Part shown: positions 55,982-64,000 of the stretch, piece by piece | How positions within the stretch are numbered: the first letter of the stretch is position 1 | How the letters are laid out: every line of letters starts with the position of its first letter | NCBI GenBank assembly: GCA_030015575.1 | Contig: CM057337.1 | Coordinates: 334,500,583 to 334,564,582, forward strand | Length of the DNA stretch: 64,000 nt | Source: Agapanthus africanus | Taxonomy: Eukaryota; Streptophyta; Magnoliopsida; Asparagales; Amaryllidaceae | Direction of reading: 5' to 3' | Position numbers and translations under genes: made by a program | The notes under the pieces: generated by a model | The model's input: the letters and a program-made list of their open reading frames with translations, nothing else | Databases searched by the model: none | Told to the model about the DNA's origin: nothing

Positions 55982-56772
55982 TGTTAGGGTCAAAATTTAC
56001 ACCCCGGTTGACCAAGTCAAAATCAAAGTCAAGCCAAGTGGGCCCAAGCCCAGATCAGAACCGAGCATGGAAGGGACCGGCCCCATGACAAAAGGAATGA
56101 AGCCATAAATTAGTTTTAATGTAATTCTTTTTTTAGAAATAAATGTATGTAAATGGGCAGAAAGCCGAAATTTTGTAAAACCCATGGCTTATGTGCAAAA
56201 AGAAACAAGCATATAAGGCATGGGGTGGCACAAGCGCCATTTGGCAAAACCAAAGGGGTTATATGTAAAATGTGTAGCATATAAAGGCAACATGATGAAA
56301 AAATCAATGATAACTTTCTCTCTCTAAAAAAAACTAGGGTTTGTACTTCCGCTTTCCTCAAGGTTCTAAACCTTCTTTTCTTTTTTTGAATTAAATTAAG
56401 AGTTTAACCCTTCTTTTTTCAAAGATAAATAGTTTTTCACCATAAAACCCTTGAAGGGGAGCTCGGATCTGCCATCAAATCCCAAAAAGGGGAGATTTTA
56501 AGTCTCACCTACCCTTTTCCCTCTAAGATTCAGCCAACAGAGAGGAAGAAGAAAGATATCCATCTCCAAAAATCTCATTCCAAGAGGATCCGAGGCTCAA
56601 AAGAAGATCCGAAGATTTCTAGGAGTTTAACTCCATCCACGATCTGTTGGAGTTTAACTCCATAAATCAACTCCCTTCTACGAGTTTAACTCCAAATCTA
56701 TACATAATCCCTATTAGGAGTTCAACTCCAAAGCCCCCTTTGGGAGTTCAACTCCTAACCTAGGGACTAAAC
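55982..56772 (+). repeat. Tat 3' LTR, first segment
   Basis: Aligns with 39147-39730 and 51549-51770. Interrupted at 56772 by a solo LTR and continues at 60135. Confidence 0.92.
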
Positions 56773-59700
56773 TGTCACGACCCGAATATTTCGACTCGTG
56801 ACCGGCACTTAACCACGCAACGTCTACAGGCGTAACGCGACTAAGTAAGCCGAACCCAGAAATCAAAACCATTTAAAAGTAGTGAGTGTTGAAAACATTT
56901 AATTAAAACATTTAGAAAACCTTAAGTAGTTCAATAAAGTTCTTTTAAAGTTAAGTTATCCTCATAATAATTTTGGCAGCATTTCCTTTGTAAAAGTAAC
57001 CTCGAAATCGGGTACAAAACAGGATATAAGTGAAAATGATATATAATGAAATAAAGCATCCCCAAACGGGAGCAATCACGCCCAATGGCGGAAACCATCA
57101 CCACAAGAGTAATATACGACGCCGTAGCGAAGAAATGAGCAATAAGCAAAACATCACAGAATAATAAAACTGCATATATAAAGTCGGCTCCCACGAGCTC
57201 GACACCAGAATACAAATAATATACATCATCGTCCTCACACTGTCTCTAAGTCTAGTACATATATGGAAGATGGAGAATACTAGATACAAAAGTGTGTACA
57301 ATAAAAGTAACCAGATACCACAACCCACCTAACAGAAAAACAGCTCTCGCACCAACTGTAGTGGTATCTGTAGCCAAAAGATGTAAGAAGGCAGCCTGCC
57401 GCGACTACTCTGAGGGGCAACCTGCAAATACTGTGGCACAACGGGGGTGAGTTGCCAACTCGTGAATAGAGATAACATATAAAGGTAATCGCGAGCATGC
57501 ACGTGCTACGCTACTCTATCAGATGCCAGCAGATAAGTCTATATGCGATAAGTAGTATGTGCATAATCATGCAAGTGCTCTGTCAGGTAAAATGACTACA
57601 GGATAAGATGCATAATAATCAATGCTGAGCATGGGATATATAACATCTACACGGAATATCAACGTGGAAAAATAATCGGTGCCCAACACTGCACCCAAAT
57701 CCCAATAAAACTCAGGCGCCGGCACTCTCCTCGGCCCTTAAATCCTGTAAATCTCTGAGAACCACGAGTGCCCAACATCGGCATTCAAATATCATAAATA
57801 CTCGTGTCCAGCATCGACATGTAAATCCTCAAATATCGGGCTCCGTCAGTACGGATCAGCGCACGGGCTCCGTCTGCGGTATCGGCCCTCGGCCCCGGCA
57901 GTACGGGTCATCCCGCATCCATCTATCGACTCTGGTCAGTATCCTCCGGATAACCGCCAGGTCCAACCAATCACCGGTAGGTACTCGCCACCCTACCAGG
58001 CTCATCGTCTACTCCACGAAAAACATTTCTCGCCCCGGGGAACCATACCGGGTCCACCACGAACCCGCAAATGGATCATCCAACTCCTCGAATCGGGTTT
58101 CTAGCACACGTCTCAGAACCGAGAAAACGCGTGGTGGACGCACCAAAATATCATATCACGAGGAACCGGGTTTTTAAATAGTGCATAATTTCTTAAATAA
58201 TCCCACGGTCCTCAAAACCAGAAATCACATGAAATCCAACACCAATGAGTAAATCAAATGCGATGTGCTATGTACATCAAGCCATAATATAGGTAAAAGG
58301 GAGAAACCGCTTTTTAAAATAGTTTCAGTTTTTCAAAGAAATCATGCGGCTCCCAATTTCTATGAAAATCATATCGAATCATATGTGAGATGAACTACAG
58401 TATAAAGATCATGGCAATTCTATGGTGAGTGTCATGGCAATTACTAACGGTGTGTGTGTAACATGCAGATTAGTGCTCGTGCAACATTAACCGTTAATAA
58501 TAGTGCGGTGTTCTATCAATTCTAAGTTTATATACATATAGCAGGGAATGCGGTATGCAACAAACAATATCCATGTAGGTAAATGCAATATGTAGCTATA
58601 AGGTCCTATCAGCCCTGACGCATAACGCCATGCGGGCGATATCCCCGTAGATGTTAAATCTACTCACCGTAGTCTCACGCTAAGTGTAGCCGACGACTTG
58701 TTTCCCTTCTTCGCGGCGTCCGTCGCACTCACCTGCGAACTTAGAATTACACAATATAGCACACATAAGCTCAAAACCATACCACACGACATTTAAAGTC
58801 AAACTAGAAACCTGCGTCGCAAACCAAGCGCGCGTGCGTGCGATATGCTAAAACGTGTGATTACGCGCCTGAAGCTACCCCGACGCGTTGCGATACGCAG
58901 AACACCCCAAACTCACACACGTAACACGCGTGTCGCGAAGATTTAAAAATACGAGAAATAGGTATCTGACTCCAGATTTTTATACAGAAATGATATTACA
59001 AAAATATATATACCAATGATCACAAAATAGTAGCAGACTCCTGCTGCCCAAGCCCCAACCCCCAACCCCCAACTCACCCATCTGGCCGCAATTTGCGGTC
59101 AGAACACATTTTCCGGCGGCCGGGGTAGGGAGGTGGGCTCCCAGGTTTTGTGTGTGTACTCTATACCCCATGTACATGCTACAGTAATTACAGATTTAAG
59201 TTAAAGCCACTCGGGTAGCAGAAGATTCAACAGAGCCTAATTTCAAGTTAAAAACCACATTTTAGCACTAAAAAGGTACTTTAGGGTATTTTGTGAAACC
59301 TGAAGCAAACCCATGTTTAAAACCATACTAATAACACATTACCAAGCTAAGCAAGCCATAAAAAGGTTATTTTAACAAAAACTTCACTAAATCCCTTCAT
59401 TAGCACTAAAAATGCACAAAAATGAGATTTTTAGCAACCAAACACACAAGTTATGGAAATAGGGTGCTAGGTGTGAGATTAATACCTTCAAATGACCTTA
59501 GAAAAACCAAAATCTCCAGCTCTAGCCTCAAGTGTACATATTTGCCACCAAACACCTCAAAAGGTCTCCTTTCCAAGGCTTTTTGTGAAGAAAAAAGGTT
59601 GTTTTGTGTAAGGTTTTGTGTAGATCCAAATGGGAAGTGAAAAGAGAAGAGAAGATGAAGAAAATGGTGTTGTTGCTGCTGCTTTTTCTGCTGGAGTTTC

Positions 59701-60129
59701 AGAAATGAGAGAACAAGAGAAAAGAGAGAAAGAAAAATGGGTTAAAAGTCAATCTTTCTCACCTAACACCATGCTTCCATTTCCATTTAAATTTTGAATT
59801 ATAAAAAGGGTTTTGACTTGATTAAAATGGTGGGGATAATTAACAACCATGCAAGAAAAGAAATGGTTAACATGTTACTACTTAAAACCTAAGTCATAAA
59901 ATTGGCTAAGTGTGCATGTGTACACTAACATAAAGAAAATCTTCCAATTAGGGTAAACCCGACTAAAAATAATTAATAACCCCATACTCATATATAAATA
60001 TATATATAAACACTTCACACACAATTATCACTAGCCAAGAAGGAAAATAAGATGTTCGAGCTTTTATGAAAAACACGCACACTTGCTAATTAACGCGAAA
60101 ACATCCTAAACGAATTTCAAGGCGTTACA
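56773..60129 (-). repeat. Tekay/Del-like solo LTR, complete (3357 bp)
   Basis: Starts TGTCACGACCCGAA and ends GGCGTTACA, with a perfect 5-bp duplication TAAAC at 56768-56772 and 60130-60134. Deleting it and one TAAAC restores the sequence found in the Tat 5' LTR around 51770, so the limits are certain. Read on the minus strand it begins TGTAACGCCTTGAAATTCG, like the LTR at 61003, which fixes its orientation. No internal region or coding domain is present, hence solo. It contains the palindrome GGCCGCAATTTGCGGTC at 59084-59100. Confidence 0.92.
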
Positions 60130-60134
60130 TAAAC

Positions 60135-60753
60135 CCCATTTCCCGCTGATATTTCCAGCGGTCGCATGCTGCGCACGTGACCCGCGGGCACCCAGCGGTC
60201 GCGTGCAGGGCACGTAGCCCACGGGCGCTAAGCGCCCGCGTGCGCCTCACGCGACTCGCAGGCGCTCAGTGCCCAGCGGTCGCGTGTTGCGCACGTGACC
60301 CGCAGGCGCCCAGCGCCCACGTGCCATGCACGCGTCTTTAAGACGCTCCTCCCCTCTCATTTTCCATACACTCCACACCAGAAACACGTCCCCGGTTAGG
60401 AAAATTTTTCTAACGGGGCGCTGCCCCGCACCCCTCAAGGGGGCTGTTAGCCCCCTTGACCTCCAGCCCGCTATCCCGTAAACTCTGCGAAGCCCCCGAT
60501 ATATCCAAAGCCCCCTTTCAAAACACAACACACGCACACTGCACACTGAGTTCACATGACTAGTTGACCCGTCAATCAAAGGTTTCTTCGCTCCAAAGAT
60601 GAGGGGTAATTAACGGTAGCTTAGTCCGCGGCTGCCGGAGATTCAGATCCGCACAATTAATAAACCCCGGTCTACCTTAGGCAGGGAGAATCTGTATATG
60701 CCGGACAAGCGACGCGTATTCCCATTTCAATGGGTGGCGAAAAACACCCTACA
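60135..60753 (+). repeat. Tat 3' LTR, second segment
   Basis: Continues the LTR after the solo LTR: GC-rich array with CACGTG at 60174, 60292 and 60318, an altered TATA region and the R-U5 with CATGACTAGTTGACCCGTCA. The end at CACCCTACA (60753) is inferred from the canonical CA and is not confirmed by a second copy, because the 5' LTR lost this part. Confidence 0.7.
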
Positions 60754-61002
60754 GATTCTGGCACGCCCGGTGTTACATTTCTCTCCTCCCATATATCTGG
60801 TCAAGTGTTCATGCGAACTCATTTAGCATATATATCGATGTTCGTACTGAAGTAGTTTTCTTTTCGTGCAGCAATCAACTTTCAACGACGATATCTCCTA
60901 TGATTAATTCAGTTCCTGACGTGACCCCGATCTCGTACGGGGTCAAGCTCAATGCCCGCGTGGTTCTCCCTGCCAGTCTTAGCTGGCAATGGGAGGAGCC
61001 AC
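60754..61002 (+). other. Sequence after the Tat LTR, possibly leader
   Basis: Starts GATTCTGGCACGCCCGGTG and continues for 250 bp without a gene. It does not resume the Copia remnant left of 39147, as simple flanking DNA should. It may be the primer site and leader of a further Tat copy sharing this LTR. Inference only. Confidence 0.35.
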
Positions 61003-63629
61003 TGTAACGCTTTGAAATTCGTTTAGCTTAATTTCGCGTTAGTTAGTAATGGTGCGTGTTTTTTTATAAAAACCCGTAAATCTTATTTTCTTTTCTAATT
61101 GTGATGAGAAGTGTTTATATATATATATATGGGTTTTGTTAATTATAATTTAGCTTGTGTTCACCTTAATTAGAATTTTCCTTAATTATTTTCCAAAGCT
61201 AGGTTTAGTGTACAACATGCACACTTATCTTTTTTTTGTAACCTAAGCTAAGTGTTGGCTTGTAATCATTTTCATTTTCTTGCATGGTTTTAATATCTCC
61301 AAATTAAACCAAGTCAAACCCTTTCTTTTTAAAATAAAAATGAAGAATGAGGGGTATGGGTTGGATTAGGTGAGATGGGGAGGCTTGACTTTTGACCATT
61401 TTCCTGTTGGAGATAGTGCCCTCAGAGTCAATTATTAGGTCACAGGTACGTGATTGTAATGATTGAGGGAGGACCTATCCCGGTAGGACAGTCTTACTCG
61501 AGATGATAGTATGCTATCTGGTTTACCTTTATCATCGTGTACTGCTTGAGGTGACCTGACACGTCGCTATTACACGTTGATAGAGCCCCTAGGATTCTTG
61601 CTTGACCACCAGCAGTATGAGGGCGATCATATAAGTGGGAGCTGGGGGTCTATAAGCTTATCCTTAAAAGGTCCCTAGTCGTGGGAGTTTCGAGACTGGG
61701 CATCGATACTCCATTAGTAGACTAGTGTATACAGTCGAGACCCCGACGAGGGGCGGTGGCCGGTCTCACAAGCCACTGGTGTCAGTTGGATCACCTAAGA
61801 TGTATACAGGTGCTCATTGGGTTATGAGTACACCGGACAGGACTCGCCGGGAACATGCTAGTTGGTCATATACCAGACGTCAGATGGCAGTTCCCTGGTG
61901 ACATGTGTGCAGGTTAGTTCATCGACCTGGGGATCGTCATTTGTCTCGTGTGAGTTCCCACTGTACTTTGATTACTACCCTACCACGGCTCAAAGGAGTC
62001 GTGCAAACAGGTTTTAGTTGGGTACAGTCCCGAGCCACATGGAGGCAGTGAGCGTATCTTCAGGGGTTCATCTCTCCCGGTATTGGGGGTGAGGTCGTGC
62101 TGTGTCTAGGAGAGCCATTACACAAAGTCCTTGGCCAAGGCAAGGAGATTTACTGGTAGGTATTCCAGTAGTATCTCAGGGTGTTCTGGGCTACACTCCG
62201 ACACGACTTGTACCGCTTTTGGGGGTCTGACTTTTACCAACCCCCTAGACCTGCCATGCGATACTCATAGACGAACGGACCGGACTGCACGGATATTGTC
62301 ACTGACAGGCTCAGTAGGGTGTCAGGATGAGTTCGCTCATCGACGTCCCTTTTAGTCAATAGCTGGTGGCCCGTTACGTATTGGCTTATACCTCTGACGG
62401 GCTAGTGGTTAAATCCACAGCCATTGTATTGACGAGTCTTTAGAGTCCACCACACTTTCAGTTACTCAGCTTTCGGGCGAAACGCTGTAGAGGCCGTATG
62501 GAGATATGGCAAGGTCCGATCAGATACGTGCGGTATTGCACGGATCAGGATCGGACAGTTTTGTACTAGTGGCCGTATAGTTATATGGCAGGGTTTGATC
62601 TGATACGTGCGGTATTGCACGGATCAGGATCGAACGGATTTAACTAGCCGGCTTTGGCTTAAGCTGGTCTTAGTTTAGTACAGTGTAGATTTTGTCTCAT
62701 TGCATTTGTATCCGGACGGAATACAGATGCGGGTGTGTATACACAGTATTGGGGTTTTCCTGTAATTTATTACGGGACCAGTTTTCTGGAGTTGCCAGTT
62801 TGCATTCCGTTCCGGCCGGTTTTCCTTTGTTCTTTCCCGGCCGGACTTTTTCGATGGAGGGGGTTATTTGCAGTTTTGCAAATAACACTTTGTGGGGGGG
62901 TTTCTTGCAATTGTATTGATTATGATGGCTTTCATATCTTGCACCATTGACTTGCTTTTTATTGTGATTGAAAGGGTATGGGTTGAATAGTAGAACAAGC
63001 ATGGTTCATATTTGTTTGTGGTCACCTCTTGACTTCTCCTACACTCACCTCCCTTCTAGCTTCATATGGTTTTTCCTCCACCCTTTATTCTCACTTGATG
63101 AATAAGTCTTTCATGGTTATGAGAAGAAGAAGAGAGAGCTTCATTGTTGAGAGTTTTTCTTTCTTGATCTTGTTTTCATGCTAGAAAAATGCAAGCACCA
63201 CTTTTCTAATCCTTGTTTCCTCCATCATCCTCATTGGCAACAACATAACCCCAAAGAGACAAGCATCTTCTACACTACATTCTACAGCATATCTTGAGCA
63301 TGTCGAGTTGCCGGCTTCATGCTCGAGTTGCCTCGGTATTGAGGCGGGAGCCCGTAAAAGACGAAGGCGATGTGGTGCCCTTTCCGGCGAGGAGGCGACG
63401 ATGTGGACGGAGATCCCGCGAGGAGATCGGAGTGGAGATGAAGACCGGAGGACTTGGATCGTCGGTATATCTCTATTCCCATTCTTGTAGATAGCTTAGA
63501 CTAGTTAATGGTCCGATCCGGTTAAAGTGCGCGGTGGTGCCGGTTTGCAAAGTCCGCAAAATTTAAGTTATTCACCGCTTCCGCATTCCGGCGTCGGATT
63601 GACGGCCGGGGCGCCGCCGTGCACTTACA
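61003..63629 (+). repeat. 5' LTR of a Tekay/Del-like Gypsy element (2627 bp)
   Basis: Begins TGTAACGCTTTGAAATTCG, matching the start of the minus-strand solo LTR, and ends CACTTACA one base before a primer binding site. The interior has no gene. It differs from the solo LTR in its R-U5 half, so it is a related but distinct subfamily. A two-copy 79-bp repeat lies at 62492-62640. Confidence 0.82.
62492..62640. repeat. Two-copy 79-bp tandem repeat in the LTR
   Basis: GGCCGTATGG...GATACGTGCGGTATTGCACG and GATCAGGATCGGACAG at 62492; the second copy starts GGCCGTATAG at 62571 with the same words. Confidence 0.92.
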
Positions 63630-63630
63630 G

Positions 63631-63642
63631 TGGTATCAGAGC
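63631..63642 (+). other. Primer binding site, initiator-Met tRNA type
   Basis: TGGTATCAGAGC, the exact complement of the plant initiator methionine tRNA 3' end, one base after the LTR. Confidence 0.92.
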
Positions 63643-64000
63643 CTCGCCATTAACTTAGTCTAACTTTGTGTAATGTGTTTGCATTTCCGATCGATCAAAA
63701 AGTTCCAAAACTGCATTTTAGTTCGCATCAGTTTCTGTTGAAAATTTTTGGTCTCGAAAAATTTTTCAGGTTATAAAATATTGATGTACTGGAAAATATA
63801 AGAGTTCTGTAAAAATTTGACGAAGTAACTCCACAGTTGGAGCGCGGAACCGCCGCGAAAACCACCTTTGTGCGGCCCTTCCGCCGCGCACTATTCACAT
63901 CACTTCACCATTTTTTTACAGAGGCCTTCTGGGCTTAAAATATGGGCTTTGGAATATTAAGTTGGGCCAATTGTTTCTGTGAGTGCTACAGTTTTTTTTG
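63643..64000 (+). mobile_element. Leader of the Tekay/Del-like element, cut by the window end
   Basis: Internal sequence after the primer site, no coding start yet. It contains a decayed inverted GC-rich pair (GCGCGGAACCGCCGCG near 63841 and GCGGCCCTTCCGCCGCGC near 63872). Confidence 0.7.

Larger units (their letters stand above)
39147..60753 (+). mobile_element. Tat-lineage Ty3/Gypsy element, deleted and multiply interrupted
   Basis: 5' LTR begins TGTTGGGGTCAAAATT at 39147, is split by an Athila-like element (39731-51543), resumes at 51549 and runs to about 52360. There it joins directly to RNase H coding sequence, so gag, protease, RT and the primer binding site are deleted. RNase H, a second RNase H domain and integrase follow to 54561, then a repeat-rich 3' UTR, polypurine tract and 3' LTR from 55982. 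That LTR is interrupted by a solo LTR at 56773-60129 and ends near 60753. The dual RNase H and repeat-rich 3' UTR fit the Tat branch. Confidence 0.85.

Noticed and set aside
60247-60579. 110-codon minus-strand frame
   Set aside because: Lies wholly within the Tat 3' LTR GC-rich region; no conserved motif.

Overview
This window is nuclear DNA of a flowering plant, most likely a eudicot. The evidence is one intron-rich gene for the exosome cap subunit RRP4, surrounded and invaded by plant-type LTR retrotransposons (Tekay/Del-like, Tat-like and Athila-like Gypsy, and Copia), plus a hAT-type non-autonomous DNA transposon and SINE-like sequence. I see no prokaryotic-type operon, CRISPR array, rRNA gene or convincing tRNA gene.

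Host gene: six plus-strand exons of RRP4 lie at 5642-5743, 5870-5915, 10963-11052, 12190-12252, 31711-31779 and 32746-33153. Every junction has AG/GT signals and the reading frame is continuous. They encode the S1 and KH regions through to the stop codon. The N-terminal exon(s) are not in the window: everything from 1 to 5413 is transposon. The second visible intron (5.0 kb) holds a degenerate Copia element. The fourth (19.5 kb) holds degenerate DNA-transposon-like sequence, a 626-bp hAT-type element, and a Tekay-like solo LTR into which a nearly intact minus-strand Athila-like element inserted.

Layout: 1-1785 truncated Tekay-like LTR; 1787-5413 rearranged minus-strand Tat-like element with one LTR and inverted LTR arms; 5642-33153 RRP4 with its TE-filled introns; 33154-35860 anonymous intergenic DNA; 35870-39146 degenerate minus-strand Copia, cut by a plus-strand Tat-like element that runs from 39147 to about 60753. 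The Tat 5' LTR is split by an Athila-like element (39731-51543), whose pol gene is itself split by a 326-bp TG...CA element (46086-46411). The Tat 3' LTR is split by a Tekay-like solo LTR (56773-60129). At 61003 another Tekay-like element begins: full 5' LTR, PBS at 63631, then internal sequence running off the window.

The nesting is supported by target-site duplications read directly: CTTGG, ATGGT, CTCAT/CCCAT, GACAT, TAAAC and GTAATGGA. The most unusual signals are not genes. They are a paired 18-bp GC-rich palindrome module found in U3 or leader regions of both Athila-like elements, with a single-palindrome relative in a different family's LTR; a small LTR-like insertion carrying tRNA-like box A/B sequences; a five-copy GGAGTTNAACTCC block and a six-copy CACGTG array in the Tat promoter; and a partial tandem duplication of the RRP4 stop-codon region. 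I found no new defence or enzymatic system.
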